DNA of 64,000 bases from Terriglobales bacterium (GTDB lineage Bacteria > Acidobacteriota > Terriglobia > Terriglobales > Acidobacteriaceae): positions 558,001-622,000 of the forward strand of contig JAICSO010000002.1 in assembly GCA_025936825.1 (NCBI GenBank), in the 5' to 3' direction. Positions within the stretch are counted from its first letter, which is position 1, and every line of letters begins with the position of its first letter. Of the stretch, positions 37,920 to 48,323 are shown piece by piece. The translations under genes were made by a program, and so were the position numbers. The notes below the pieces were generated by a model. That model made no database searches. It was not told the DNA's origin and was given only the letters and a program-made list of their open reading frames with translations.

Positions 37920-38912
37920 ATGACGCGAACGCGCATTCTCCTTTCTGTATTGCTGGCCGCCGCACTGTTGTCGCTGGCTTCGTGTGCCGGTGGTCATAGC
38001 GGCGAAAAATATGTTTTCATTTCGACGAACGTCAAGATTCCTTATTGGCAGACGGCGTCAGCCGGGTTCTATCAATCTGCGGATGAGCTGAAAGTGGGCT
38101 ACCAATTCACTGGCCCCGACAGCTACGACGCCAACGGCGAACGGGACGAATTAGATCGTGCTATCGGCGCGAAGCCAAATGGGATCCTGATATCCGTTGC
38201 CGACGCTAATGTGCTGCAACCCAGCATTGACCGCGCCATCGCCGCAGGGATCCCGGTCATCACCATGGATTCGGACGCTCCTTCCAGCAAGCGCCTGTTC
38301 TTTATCGGCACAAACAACTATCAAGCGGGCGTGGAGGGCGGCAAGCGCCTGGCCCAGGAATTAAAGGGTAAAGGCAACGTTGTCGTATTTGCGATGCCCT
38401 CGCAACCCAACCAGACCGAGCGCCTGCGCGGCTACAAAGATGCGCTGGATAGTTCCCCGCAGATCAAAATCGTCCAGGTCATTGATATGAAGGGGGACTC
38501 CCGCATCACTTTCGACAGCACCACCCAATTCCTCGCTAACGACAAAAAGCAACACATCAATGCCTTTGTTTGTCTCGAAGCGCTGTCCGGAAAAGAAGTA
38601 GCTGCAGTTTTGAGCAACAACAGCATCAAGGACCGAGTGGTGATCGCCATGGACACCGACCCTGAGACGCTGGATTGGATCAAAAAAGGCGTGATCTCCG
38701 CGACCATCGCGCAGAAACCGTACACCATGGCTTTTGTCGGATTGAAGATGCTCGACACCGTGCACCACCAGAATCTGCCTAATCTTGGCGCCGACTGGAA
38801 GGACAACGGCTTTTCTCCGATCCCCGAGTTCGTCGATACAGGTTCGGAGATTTTGGACAAGAGCAATGTCGATGCCTTTGAATCTGCCACTAAGAACCTG
38901 ACGAGAAAATAA
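37920..38912 (+). CDS. Sugar-binding periplasmic lipoprotein (ribose-type SBP)
   Basis: Lipobox LLSLASCAGG; type I PBP pattern (NGILISVADANVLQPSIDRAIAAGIPVITMDSDAP). Confidence 0.9.
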   Translation: MTRTRILLSVLLAAALLSLASCAGGHSGEKYVFISTNVKIPYWQTASAGFYQSADELKVGYQFTGPDSYDANGERDELDRAIGAKPNGILISVADANVLQPSIDRAIAAGIPVITMDSDAPSSKRLFFIGTNNYQAGVEGGKRLAQELKGKGNVVVFAMPSQPNQTERLRGYKDALDSSPQIKIVQVIDMKGDSRITFDSTTQFLANDKKQHINAFVCLEALSGKEVAAVLSNNSIKDRVVIAMDTDPETLDWIKKGVISATIAQKPYTMAFVGLKMLDTVHHQNLPNLGADWKDNGFSPIPEFVDTGSEILDKSNVDAFESATKNLTRK

Positions 38913-38918
38913 TTGCGA

Positions 38919-40268
38919 ATGAAATCCACGGGTCTGAGGTATGTACTTGCTGGAACCCTAATTCTTGCTTGCCTGCCGGCGTTAGGACGCGAGCGCCAGC
39001 CCAATTCCGACTATCATGCTCGCCGCGAGAAACTTGCCGCCAAACTGGATGGCGGAGTGGCGTTGCTGTTTGCTCCGCCGGAATTGCCAGGTCCGAATGA
39101 TGTTTACGGCTATTTCCCTGACGCCAACTTCTATTACCTGACCGGGTGGTCGGAGCCGGGCGCAGCAGTCCTGGTCGCGCCTGCCGCGGAAGCTAAGAAC
39201 GACAACCCTTCACGTCCTTACACCGAAGTCTTATTTCTACCTCAACGAAACTATTCGCAGGAGCGCTGGACCGGTCCGAAGTTGGGGCCGGACTCGCCGA
39301 ACGCTGCGCAGGTCACAGGATTCGATCGTGTCGAGTCGCTTGATAACATGCGCGCGGAATTTGTGAAGCTTTTCCCTGGCGGCGTAAAGATTTACACCGA
39401 CATTCCCGCAGGAGACGAGCCATCCAACTCGACGCAGCCGCTGGCGTGGTTGAACAATGCGAACGCGTTTGCGGTGCGAACGTCATTCGGCGATATCCGT
39501 CCGCTGCTCGCGTCGTTAAGAACTATCAAAGATGATGGCGAAATCGATCTGATTCGCAAAGCGACGAATGCATCCATTGCGGCGCAGTTCGCTGCGATTC
39601 GAAACATAAAACCCGGCGTCACGGAACACGAGGTTTCGGCAGTCTTGCAGTACGAGTGGGGAAAGCGCGGCTGCCAGAGGCCTGCGTACGCGCCGATTGT
39701 CGGCAGCGGTGTGAACTCAACCGTACTGCATTACTCCGACGACTCCGGCACGATTCAACAGGGCGACATCGTCGTCATGGACGCGGCGGGCGAGTACTCA
39801 CTTTACGCCTCGGACATCACCCGTACTGTTCCGGCTACGGGCAGGTTCACAGCGCGCCAGCGTGAAATCTATGAGATCGTTCTGGGCGCGCAGAAGGCGG
39901 CGATCGCGGCATTTCAGTCGGGAAAATCGCACCTGCTCAAGGATCAGGAAGACTCTCTGTACGGTGCCGCGTACAACTACATCAACACTCATGGTAAGGA
40001 CCTGCATGGGGAACCGCTCGGCAAGTACTTCATCCACGGTCTGGGACACTACGTTGGCTTGAACGTGCATGACGCAGGAGACTACAAGATTCCGCTGGCT
40101 CCAGGCATGGTTTTCACCATCGAGCCCGGCATCTACATCCCTGAAGAGAAACTCGGGGTCCGGATTGAAGACATCTTTTATGTGGACAAAGATGGTAAGT
40201 TGGTCCGCCTTACCGAGTCCCTGCCCCAGGCGCCGGATGAGATCGAAAAGCTGATGTCTGGCCGATGA
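38919..40268 (+). CDS. Xaa-Pro aminopeptidase (M24B)
   Basis: MDAAGEYSLYASDITRTVPATGRFTARQREIYEIVL, HGLGHYVGLNVHDAG, MVFTIEPGIYI. Confidence 0.94.
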   Translation: MKSTGLRYVLAGTLILACLPALGRERQPNSDYHARREKLAAKLDGGVALLFAPPELPGPNDVYGYFPDANFYYLTGWSEPGAAVLVAPAAEAKNDNPSRPYTEVLFLPQRNYSQERWTGPKLGPDSPNAAQVTGFDRVESLDNMRAEFVKLFPGGVKIYTDIPAGDEPSNSTQPLAWLNNANAFAVRTSFGDIRPLLASLRTIKDDGEIDLIRKATNASIAAQFAAIRNIKPGVTEHEVSAVLQYEWGKRGCQRPAYAPIVGSGVNSTVLHYSDDSGTIQQGDIVVMDAAGEYSLYASDITRTVPATGRFTARQREIYEIVLGAQKAAIAAFQSGKSHLLKDQEDSLYGAAYNYINTHGKDLHGEPLGKYFIHGLGHYVGLNVHDAGDYKIPLAPGMVFTIEPGIYIPEEKLGVRIEDIFYVDKDGKLVRLTESLPQAPDEIEKLMSGR

Positions 40269-40303
40269 TTCCCCGCACAATTTGCTAATCTTCAGGAGAT
40301 TTC

Positions 40304-40711
40304 ATGCAGGATGTCAGTATTCTTCTCGAACATCGTCCTGGCGAACTCGCCCGCATGGGTGAAGCCCTGGGACGCTCCGGAATAAGCATTGAGGGAGGCG
40401 GCACGTTCCTGGTTGGCGGCACGGGCATCGCGCATTTTTTGTTCAAAGACGGCGCGGCCGCACGAGAAGTTCTGGAGCGCGAAGGCTTAACTGTACTCGG
40501 GGTTCGCGAGGTGGTCATTCAGAAGCTTCGTCAAGGCGAACCCGGCCAACTCGGGAAGCTTTGCCGCGAAATGGCGAACGCCGGTATCAACATCGAAGTG
40601 CAGTACAGCGATCACAACAATCAGTTGATCCTCGTAGTGGACAATATCGAAAGAGCTCGAGACGTCTCTGAAAGATGGACGCAACGCTCAGTCGCTCGAG
40701 GTGTTCGGTGA
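40304..40711 (+). CDS. ACT-domain protein
   Basis: Tandem ACT-like halves: VSILLEHRPGELARMGEALGRSGISIEGGGT and GQLGKLCREMANAGINIEVQYSDHNNQLILVVDN. Confidence 0.8.
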   Translation: MQDVSILLEHRPGELARMGEALGRSGISIEGGGTFLVGGTGIAHFLFKDGAAAREVLEREGLTVLGVREVVIQKLRQGEPGQLGKLCREMANAGINIEVQYSDHNNQLILVVDNIERARDVSERWTQRSVARGVR

Positions 40712-41187
40712 AACAGCATAGCTACCAATGTGCGATCGAGTGGACCGGTAACGACGGCCAGGGCACGAAGAGTTACACCAGCTATCGTCGTGATCACGTC
40801 ATTCGTGTGGCGGGCAAGCCGGATATTCCTGCTTCGAGTGATCCGGGTTTCCGCGGCGACAAGACCCGCTACAACCCCGAAGAACTTCTCGTCGCCAGCC
40901 TGTCTTCCTGCCACATGCTGTGGTATTTGCACCTGTGCGCGGTAAATAAGATCACGGTGCTTGAATATCGCGACTCGGCTGAAGGCGTGATGCGTGAGAA
41001 CGCAGACGGTTCCGGGGAATTTGTGAGCGTCACCTTAAAGCCGCAAGTTCTTGTTGCCGAATCAGACAAAGAGACTCTCGCCTCTGAACTCCACCACAAG
41101 GCGCATTCACTTTGTTTTATCTCGCGGTCGGTAAACTTTCCGGTTGAGGTCTCGCCGACAACCGAATCAGAAGAAGGGTCGGCGTAA
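40708..41187 (+). CDS. OsmC family protein
   Basis: DKTRYNPEELLVASLSSCHMLWYLHLC and hydrophobic C-terminal Cys motif AHSLCFISRSVNFPVE; GTG start overlaps upstream stop. Confidence 0.88.
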   Translation: MKQHSYQCAIEWTGNDGQGTKSYTSYRRDHVIRVAGKPDIPASSDPGFRGDKTRYNPEELLVASLSSCHMLWYLHLCAVNKITVLEYRDSAEGVMRENADGSGEFVSVTLKPQVLVAESDKETLASELHHKAHSLCFISRSVNFPVEVSPTTESEEGSA

Positions 41188-41288
41188 CTTCTCTCCATGA
41201 ACCGCTCCGCCGGGAACATCTGACTGTAAGTGTGCGTATTCTCAGCGTACAATGTTGTCGCTCCCCACGGACATCAAAGGAGTCCACC

Positions 41289-43982
41289 ATGACAAGGCGT
41301 TCCGCCTTTGCGTTTTGCTGTCTCTTATTTATCTTTCCTCTTCTTCTCAATTCCCAGACTAAAGACAAAGCCACCGGCCTGCCGCCGATTATCGATCGGG
41401 ACCTCTTCTTCGGCGACCCGGAAATCGCTGGCGCCCAGATCTCTCCCGATGGCAAATTCATTTCTTTCCTCAAGCCGTGGAAAGACACCCGCAATATTTA
41501 TGTCAAAGGAGTGGACGAACCCTTCAGCGCAGCGCGCCTGCTGACCACCGAAACGAAGCGCCCGATCCCAGGTTATTTCTGGACGCGCGACAGCAAATAC
41601 ATCCTGTATGTCAAGGACAACGACGGCGACGAGAACTTCAACATCTATGCCGTCGATCCAGCCGGCAAGCCCGCGACTGGCGCGGATGCTCCTCCTTCGC
41701 GCGACCTCACTGGCCTCAAAGGTGTTCGCGTTCAACTGTTCGATCTCCCGAAGAAAAATCCTGACGTGCTGTACATAGGGCTGAATGATCGCGACAAGGC
41801 CTGGCACGATTTGTACAAACTCAGCATCTCTACCGGCGAAAAGACGCTGGTCCGAAAGAACACGGACCGGGTCAGCCAGTGGGTCTTCGACCTCGACGGC
41901 AATCTCCGCATGGCCACGCGCTCAGCGGAGAACGGCGACACGGATTTTTTGCGCGTGGATGCGGACAAGTTCACAAAAATCTATTCCTGCAATGTGTTCG
42001 AAACCTGTGCGCCGCTGCAGTTCAAGCCTGGTAATCAGCGCATCTACGTCGAAACCAACAAGGACGCCAACCTGATCTCGCTGGCGCTTCTCGATCCACA
42101 AACCGGCAATACGGAGAGTGTGGAATCTGATCCATTGGGTAAAGTTGATTTCTCCGGCGCTTTGTTTTCTGAATCCACCGACGAACTGGTGGAAACCTGG
42201 TACACCGCCGCACGCACCAAGACGTATTACAAGGAAAAAGCGTTCGGCGACGATGTTCACTGGATTGAACGCAAGTTCCACTATCCGAAGTACGAGGTCA
42301 TGGTAGGGTCACGCACCCGGGATGAGAGCACATGGCTGGTGACCATCGAAAGCGACACGGAACCGGGTCAGACATATCTGTTCACCCGCAAGAGTCGCAC
42401 CCTGACGCCTCAATTCAAGATTCGCGAAAAGCTGCCGCGTGAGTACCTGGCGGAGATGAAAGCCATTTCGTATCCCTCTTCTGATGGCCTGGAAATCCCG
42501 GGATATTTGACTCTGCCGAAAGGAATCCCGGCAAAGAACTTGCCGACGCTCATGTTTCCGCATGGCGGCCCCTGGGGCAGAGATGGCTGGGGTTACAACG
42601 GATTGGCGCAGTTCTTTGCCAATCGCGGTTACGCGGTGCTCATGCCCAACTTCCGCGGATCGACCGGATACGGAAAGAAATTCCTCGACGGCGGGAATCT
42701 TGAATGGGGCAAGAAAATGCAGGACGACATCACCTGGGGCGCAAAATATCTCGTTGCCCAAGGTATTGCCGATCCTAAGCGCATTGGCATCGTGGGCGGT
42801 TCTTACGGCGGATACGCCACGCTCGCTGGCGTGACGTTTACGCCTGACTTGTACGCCGCTGCCGTGGACATTGTTGGTCCGTCAAACCTGATCACCTTGC
42901 TCGAATCCTTCCCTCCTTATTGGGAGCAGATACGCAAGATGCTCTACAGCCGCGTGGGCGATCCCGGCACTGCGGAAGGCAAAACGCTGCTGAAGGAGGC
43001 TTCGCCGCTAACCTATGCCGACAAGATCAAGACGCCTCTGCTGGTAGTCCAGGGCGCAAATGATCCGCGTGTAAATCGCCGTGAAGCAGAGCAAATTGTC
43101 ATTGCATTACGCGATCGAGGATTCCCGGTTGAGTATCTGCTGGCGCCCGACGAGGGTCACGGCTTTGCACGACCGGTGAACAACCTGGCCATGTTCATCG
43201 CAGCCGAGAAATTTTTCGCAAATCACCTCGGTGGCCGCGCACAAGAGGGCGGATCACCCGATGCTATGAAGCGTCTGGCCGAGATCACGGTTGATCCCAA
43301 GACTGTGGTGCTGGCAAAGAAAGTTGATCCAAATGCAGTAAGCCTGCCCACCCGCGCAGTCGATCTCGCGCCGGGTACGTATAACTACAAAGCGAAAATT
43401 TCGGTAGGTGGTCAGGAAATTGCTTTGACCGTGTCCACCATCATTCAAGAAGAGAACGGGGCCTGGAGCGCGGTCGATAAGATGCAAACCCCAATGGGCG
43501 CAATCACCGATGCAGCCGTGCTCGACAAGGCTACACTGGCGGTTCGAAAGCAGACCATCGAGCAGGGGCCGGTCAACATCAAGCTCGACTTCACGGACAA
43601 AAAGGTCAGCGGCACAATGGGCATGAACGGGCAAGACAAGCCGGTTTCCGCCGATTTGGGTGGTCCGATTTTTGCTAACGGTGCTGGCAGCATGGAATGT
43701 ATTGCCACCCTGCCTCTTGCTGAAGGATATGCGACCAACTTTCGCAACTTCGACGTACAAAAGCAAAAAGAGAAGCTTATGGCGCTCAAAGTTTCCGGGG
43801 TCGAGAGCGTGACCGTGGGAGCGGGCACATTTGACAGCTACAAAATCGAGATCACGTCGGCGGACGGAGGAAACGATAAACAGACCATCTGGATCGCCAA
43901 AGACTCGCGCAAGCCGGTGAAGCTTGAAGCATTGCTGCCGTCGATGGGCGGCGCAACCATGACCATGGAACTGGTTCCCTAG
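41289..43982 (+). CDS. S9 family prolyl oligopeptidase with C-terminal extension
   Basis: GIVGGSYGGYATLAGVTF catalytic Ser, VQGANDPRVNRREAEQIV Asp, DEGHGF His. Confidence 0.92.
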   Translation: MTRRSAFAFCCLLFIFPLLLNSQTKDKATGLPPIIDRDLFFGDPEIAGAQISPDGKFISFLKPWKDTRNIYVKGVDEPFSAARLLTTETKRPIPGYFWTRDSKYILYVKDNDGDENFNIYAVDPAGKPATGADAPPSRDLTGLKGVRVQLFDLPKKNPDVLYIGLNDRDKAWHDLYKLSISTGEKTLVRKNTDRVSQWVFDLDGNLRMATRSAENGDTDFLRVDADKFTKIYSCNVFETCAPLQFKPGNQRIYVETNKDANLISLALLDPQTGNTESVESDPLGKVDFSGALFSESTDELVETWYTAARTKTYYKEKAFGDDVHWIERKFHYPKYEVMVGSRTRDESTWLVTIESDTEPGQTYLFTRKSRTLTPQFKIREKLPREYLAEMKAISYPSSDGLEIPGYLTLPKGIPAKNLPTLMFPHGGPWGRDGWGYNGLAQFFANRGYAVLMPNFRGSTGYGKKFLDGGNLEWGKKMQDDITWGAKYLVAQGIADPKRIGIVGGSYGGYATLAGVTFTPDLYAAAVDIVGPSNLITLLESFPPYWEQIRKMLYSRVGDPGTAEGKTLLKEASPLTYADKIKTPLLVVQGANDPRVNRREAEQIVIALRDRGFPVEYLLAPDEGHGFARPVNNLAMFIAAEKFFANHLGGRAQEGGSPDAMKRLAEITVDPKTVVLAKKVDPNAVSLPTRAVDLAPGTYNYKAKISVGGQEIALTVSTIIQEENGAWSAVDKMQTPMGAITDAAVLDKATLAVRKQTIEQGPVNIKLDFTDKKVSGTMGMNGQDKPVSADLGGPIFANGAGSMECIATLPLAEGYATNFRNFDVQKQKEKLMALKVSGVESVTVGAGTFDSYKIEITSADGGNDKQTIWIAKDSRKPVKLEALLPSMGGATMTMELVP

Positions 43983-44043
43983 AGTTTCGCTCTCGACTAG
44001 GGGGGCGCACTGCCCCTTATTGCATTTGATATCCTAGGTTATC

Positions 44044-44187
44044 GTGCGGATGATCTGGTGGTATCTGGTGGTTGCAGTCGCCGCAGGGGCGGTACTGTGG
44101 GCTGCATTGTCCGCATACGTATGGGTGCGTCAGCGTTTGCGGCAAGCGGAACATCAGACCGCTGAGCCGCCGCATCATTCCGAATGA
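44044..44187 (+). CDS. Small single-TM protein (47 aa)
   Basis: GTG-initiated ORF VRMIWWYLVVAVAAGAVLWAALSAYVWVRQRLRQAEHQTAEPPHHSE ending just before bioY; below ORF-track length. Confidence 0.5.
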   Translation: MRMIWWYLVVAVAAGAVLWAALSAYVWVRQRLRQAEHQTAEPPHHSE

Positions 44188-44196
44188 GGAGGACCG

Positions 44197-44772
44197 ATGT
44201 CGCATTCTGTGAGCCAAACCGCAACCGTGCGCAACCGCGCACTGGATTACAGTCTGAATGCCGCTCTGATTGTGGCCGCAAGCTTTCTGGTTGCAGCGAG
44301 CGCTCATTTGTCGATTCCGATTCCTGGGACACCGGTGCCTCTCACCGTACAGAACCTGGCGGTGCTCGTAGTTGGTCTAGCCCTGGGGCCGTGGCGTGGC
44401 TTCGCAGCTTTGTCGCTGTACCTGATTGAGGGCGCCTCAGGGATGCCGGTGTTCAGTCCTACAGGACCGGGGGGAATTGCACAACTAATCGGACCAACCG
44501 GCGGATACCTGATTGCTTATCCTTTCGTTGCTGCGCTGGTCGGATATATCGCGCACTTGGGAAAGCAGAGCTTCCTGCGCGCAGCCGTCGCATGTGTTGC
44601 CGGCGAAATTTTGTTATTTATCTGCGGCCTGAGCTGGCTCTACACCATGACGCATTCTCTGCGAACGGCGATTGCGCTCGGCTTGTACTGGTTCGTGTTC
44701 GCCGAAGTAATCAAGATCATGCTCGCCGCGGGAGCGAGGAAAACATGGCAACACGTCTTCCCGCGCGCTTAA
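44197..44772 (+). CDS. bioY: Biotin transporter BioY
   Basis: IPIPGTPVPLTVQNLAVLVVGLALGPWRGFAALSLYLIEGASGMPVFSPTGPGGIAQLIGPTGGYLIAYP. Confidence 0.95.
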   Translation: MSHSVSQTATVRNRALDYSLNAALIVAASFLVAASAHLSIPIPGTPVPLTVQNLAVLVVGLALGPWRGFAALSLYLIEGASGMPVFSPTGPGGIAQLIGPTGGYLIAYPFVAALVGYIAHLGKQSFLRAAVACVAGEILLFICGLSWLYTMTHSLRTAIALGLYWFVFAEVIKIMLAAGARKTWQHVFPRA

Positions 44773-44799
44773 CTTCGAACCACATTCTGGAGAACAAGT

Positions 44800-45657
44800 T
44801 TGTCAACCACTGCAGCTGACATCCGCGACATCAGCATCGCCCACAGTCCTGATTCCGACGACGCCTTCATGTTTTATGGCCTCGCGACCAATAAGGTGCA
44901 GGTACCCGGCCTGCGCTTTTCGCACAAGCTGTGCGACATTCAGACCTTGAATCAACAGGCAATGGAGGGCGACGGTGTATACGACGTCACCGCGGTTTCG
45001 TTTCACGCGTACCCATACATTCAGAACCGCTATGCGTTGATGACGTGCGGAGGCAGCGTCGGCGAAGGCTATGGGCCGATGGTTGTTGCCACGCGCGCGT
45101 CCTCCACTAGCGAGATTAAAAGCATTCGCATTGCGGTGCCGGGAAAACTCACAACCGCCTATCTTGCGCTGCAGCTCTTCTCACCGGGAATTGAGACTGA
45201 GGTAGTTCCGTTTGACGAAATCATTCCCGCGGTACTGCAGGGCAAGTATGAAGCAGGTCTCATCATCCACGAGGGCCAGCTAACCTACGATCGCTCCGGT
45301 TTGTATCGCATTGTGGATCTCGGCCGCTGGTGGCAGCAGATGACGGGACTTCCCTTGCCCCTAGGTGGCAATGCGATTCGGCGCAGCCTCGGCCCAGAGC
45401 TGATCTCCAGCGTCTCGCAAGCCCTTCGCGACAGCATTCAGTACGCTCTCGACCATCGCGAGCAGGCGCTGGCGTACGCGATGCAGTTTGCACGCGACCT
45501 CGATCCTTCCATGGCAGATAAGTTCGTCGGGATGTACGTGAATGAGCGGACGCTCGACTACGGCGCCGATGGAAAGGAAGCTATCGTTCGCTTGCTGGAT
45601 ATGGGCTATCGCGCCGGAGTCATCTCAGTCGAGCCGAGAGTCGAGTTCGCGGGCTAG
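44800..45657 (+). CDS. mqnD: 1,4-dihydroxy-6-naphthoate synthase (futalosine menaquinone pathway, MqnD)
   Basis: [49 protein letters not shown]. Confidence 0.9.
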   Translation: MSTTAADIRDISIAHSPDSDDAFMFYGLATNKVQVPGLRFSHKLCDIQTLNQQAMEGDGVYDVTAVSFHAYPYIQNRYALMTCGGSVGEGYGPMVVATRASSTSEIKSIRIAVPGKLTTAYLALQLFSPGIETEVVPFDEIIPAVLQGKYEAGLIIHEGQLTYDRSGLYRIVDLGRWWQQMTGLPLPLGGNAIRRSLGPELISSVSQALRDSIQYALDHREQALAYAMQFARDLDPSMADKFVGMYVNERTLDYGADGKEAIVRLLDMGYRAGVISVEPRVEFAG

Positions 45658-46010
45658 CTATTCTGGACGGAAGTAAAACTCAATTTCCTCAGTGTCCGTG
45701 TCGGTTGCCGGCTCGAATTTCCATTGCTTCACCGCTTCGATCCCTGCGTTAACCAGTGCTGGATTCCCGCTAATCGGCTTAACGCTCTTGACGCTACCAT
45801 CAGGGGCAATCACCACGCTTAGGTGAACCACTCCGCCGAGTTGCTGATTTTTAATTTCTTCCGGATATTTCGGCGCCGACCGTCGTGATGACTTTACGCT
45901 CCGGCTGCTCCTGCGCGTGGAGGCCCCGGCTGGTGGTCTGGGCAACAAAGGTCATCACCAAACAGAACACGCTTAGAGCCGTAGATAAACGCCAACCAGC
46001 AATACTCATT
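45658..46010 (-). pseudogene. TonB C-terminal-domain secreted protein with apparent 1-nt frameshift
   Basis: Signal peptide half MSIAGWRLSTALSVFCLVMTFV...RKVITTVGA in one frame, APKYPEEIKNQQLGGVVHLSVVIAPDG...KQWKFEPA in another; intact paralog next door. Confidence 0.7.
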
Positions 46011-46047
46011 GTCTTCGCGTTCCTCTTAGGCAGAATTCGGCGCGTGA

Positions 46048-46443
46048 TTACTGTTTTCGGGGAGTGAATTCGAGCTTCACTTCGAAGGTGTCGCTGCTGT
46101 CTGATGGCGCGTACTTCCACTGCTTTACCGCGTCTGTCGCTGCATCCAGCAAAATTGGATTCCCGCCAACCGGCGTGACGCTCTTCACGTTCCCGCTAGG
46201 GGTAACGGTTACGTTCAGGCGTACGACTCCGCCGATTTCATGCGTCTGAAGGTATTCCGGATATTTCGGCGCCACCCGCGTAATCAGCTTACGTGCCGAC
46301 TCCTGGGCCCGAGCTGGTGCTGAACTGCTGGCCCCAAAAGCTGTCAGTAAGCAAAACAGCAATGCTGTCCGCCTGACCCATGCAGAGAAAGAACATCCCA
46401 CGAAAATTCTTGTTGACGTCACGAGTGCCTCCCCTAACAGCAC
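46048..46443 (-). CDS. TonB C-terminal-domain secreted protein
   Basis: RKLITRVAPKYPEYLQTHEIGGVVRLNVTVTPSGNVKSVTPVGGNPILLDAATDAVKQWKYAPS. Confidence 0.85.
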   Translation of the reverse strand: MLLGEALVTSTRIFVGCSFSAWVRRTALLFCLLTAFGASSSAPARAQESARKLITRVAPKYPEYLQTHEIGGVVRLNVTVTPSGNVKSVTPVGGNPILLDAATDAVKQWKYAPSDSSDTFEVKLEFTPRKQ

Positions 46444-46541
46444 ACTCCTTCATGGGACTGTAGCAAAGGGCAAAGTCGGAAGGAACGTCACCAAAGTCAC
46501 AAAGATCGACCGCGTCGCTGCGATTGCAGGGCCAACTCGCC

Positions 46542-48269
46542 TTACTGAACCTCTCTGGGGAAAGAAAATAGCGGGTCAACGTCGATGGGCACGCTGCTGG
46601 CTTTGTCCAACGCCTGCTGGACTTCCGGCGAGATCACGTCGTATTTCTTGAACCAAGCCTCCGCCCGGGCCCGGTCGCCGGTCGCTTCCATTTCAAGGAG
46701 TTCTTTACCAAGGTTCTCTATTTGGACCGGCATCTTCTCGTAATCAACTTCATACTTGCCGGATGGCAGACGGCGCACTGCGCCGTGCTCTAGGTAATAG
46801 TTGAACTCCATCATCTCCGCCTGGCCATGGGCCTCAGCAGCACCGAAGCGTAGAGTGCGGAAATTGCCCGCCAGGTACGACGCGTAGTATCCGTGCAATT
46901 TTTCCTTGGGAAGGACACCGTGGTCCACCAGCCACTTTAATGCGAACATGCCAACCACATCTGCCTTAGCCTCTTCCAGACCGCCGTAAATCGGACCGGT
47001 GGCCTGGCGAATATCCACCTTCTGACCCGAGTTGTTGTGCGCGAAGTCAGGCCCGAGTCCGTGACAGATCTCGTGCATGATCGTGCCGAACAAGTAGCCT
47101 TCGCCGGAAACTATTGCCACCTGCTCTTCCGGCATCATGTAGCGGGCAAGGGGAAGAATGACGTAGTTCACACGGGCATCCATGAAATTCTTGAAGAATA
47201 TTTTCTTACTGCCCTTCAATTCGTGGACGCGCGGATCATTCGGCAAATTGTCCGCTACCGCCTGGTATCCATGGCCGAGATCAGCAGTCCGGAAAGGCGA
47301 GTCGACCACCTCCATCGGCGTTTCCAGGCCGTGCTTGGAAGGACGGTCGCGTTCGGGAATCGGCAACGCGTCCTGAATGTCTGCAACGTACTTCTGGAAG
47401 GTTTCCATGCGGCGGCTCGCATCTTCGTCGCGGATCATCACCGCGCCGCCGTAGGTGGCTTTCACGCCCAGCAAGCCGTCGTTGTAAGTTTCGTAGGGCG
47501 CAAAAATCACGTCCACTTTGGGGCGCTTGAGTTCCAGCCAGGCAATGTCGCTATCGAAATACTGATCGTTCAGGAGCGCGTCGGCACGCATGCGCAGGAA
47601 TTTCGCGAACGCGTCATCGGAACTGAGGTCGGCAGCCTCGCGCAACGCCTTGGCAGCCGGCTCGAGGAATGAGCGAAACGCGACATGATAAGGAATCGCT
47701 TCGAGGTCCTTGCCCTTCCAGCGCACGATCGTGGTGTTGCTGTAGATTTCGGTGCGCTTTTCCGGATGCTGTTTCACGTACTCTTCGATTTGCTGGCGTG
47801 TAATCCCGTCCGGATAAAAGCCACCGCCGATGGAGGACGGCAAGTTCACGAACGGCTGGTTGCCATGCAGAAGATCGAAGTGCGAGCCGTTGATCCAGAG
47901 AAAGCGGCGGAGTGCGACATCTTCGGGAGTGGTGCTGCCTTCAAGAGACTTGTAGAGGTCCAAAGCTTCTGGATCCACCTGCCGCCAATAGATATCATCC
48001 AGGTGACGACAGGCGTCAACGAGCTTGAGCACCATCTTCTTTTCGCGCGGCGAGAGCCCCTCGGGATGAAACGGCATCTGCACTTCGCGGAACTTCGCGA
48101 GCCGCTGTTCCAGATCCGGAACAACGCTCAACTGCGCGCTACGAGCGGCTTTGGACTGGTTGGACTGTGGATTTGCCTGCCCCGAAACCAGCAGGCACAC
48201 GAAGAGCAGCGCAACTACAACCCCCCTGATGACCATTGTTTGCGATTCTAGCAGCAAACGTTCTCTCAA
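46542..48269 (-). CDS. M49/DPP III-like zinc metallopeptidase
   Basis: GYLFGTIMHEICHGLGPDFAH zinc motif and GGLEEAKADVVGMFALKWL second motif. Confidence 0.8.
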   Translation of the reverse strand: MRERLLLESQTMVIRGVVVALLFVCLLVSGQANPQSNQSKAARSAQLSVVPDLEQRLAKFREVQMPFHPEGLSPREKKMVLKLVDACRHLDDIYWRQVDPEALDLYKSLEGSTTPEDVALRRFLWINGSHFDLLHGNQPFVNLPSSIGGGFYPDGITRQQIEEYVKQHPEKRTEIYSNTTIVRWKGKDLEAIPYHVAFRSFLEPAAKALREAADLSSDDAFAKFLRMRADALLNDQYFDSDIAWLELKRPKVDVIFAPYETYNDGLLGVKATYGGAVMIRDEDASRRMETFQKYVADIQDALPIPERDRPSKHGLETPMEVVDSPFRTADLGHGYQAVADNLPNDPRVHELKGSKKIFFKNFMDARVNYVILPLARYMMPEEQVAIVSGEGYLFGTIMHEICHGLGPDFAHNNSGQKVDIRQATGPIYGGLEEAKADVVGMFALKWLVDHGVLPKEKLHGYYASYLAGNFRTLRFGAAEAHGQAEMMEFNYYLEHGAVRRLPSGKYEVDYEKMPVQIENLGKELLEMEATGDRARAEAWFKKYDVISPEVQQALDKASSVPIDVDPLFSFPREVQ

Positions 48270-48323
48270 AACGTTGGTGCGTTGATTCCTCTGAAAATAC
48301 GCGACCGCCGTTATGATAGTTCC

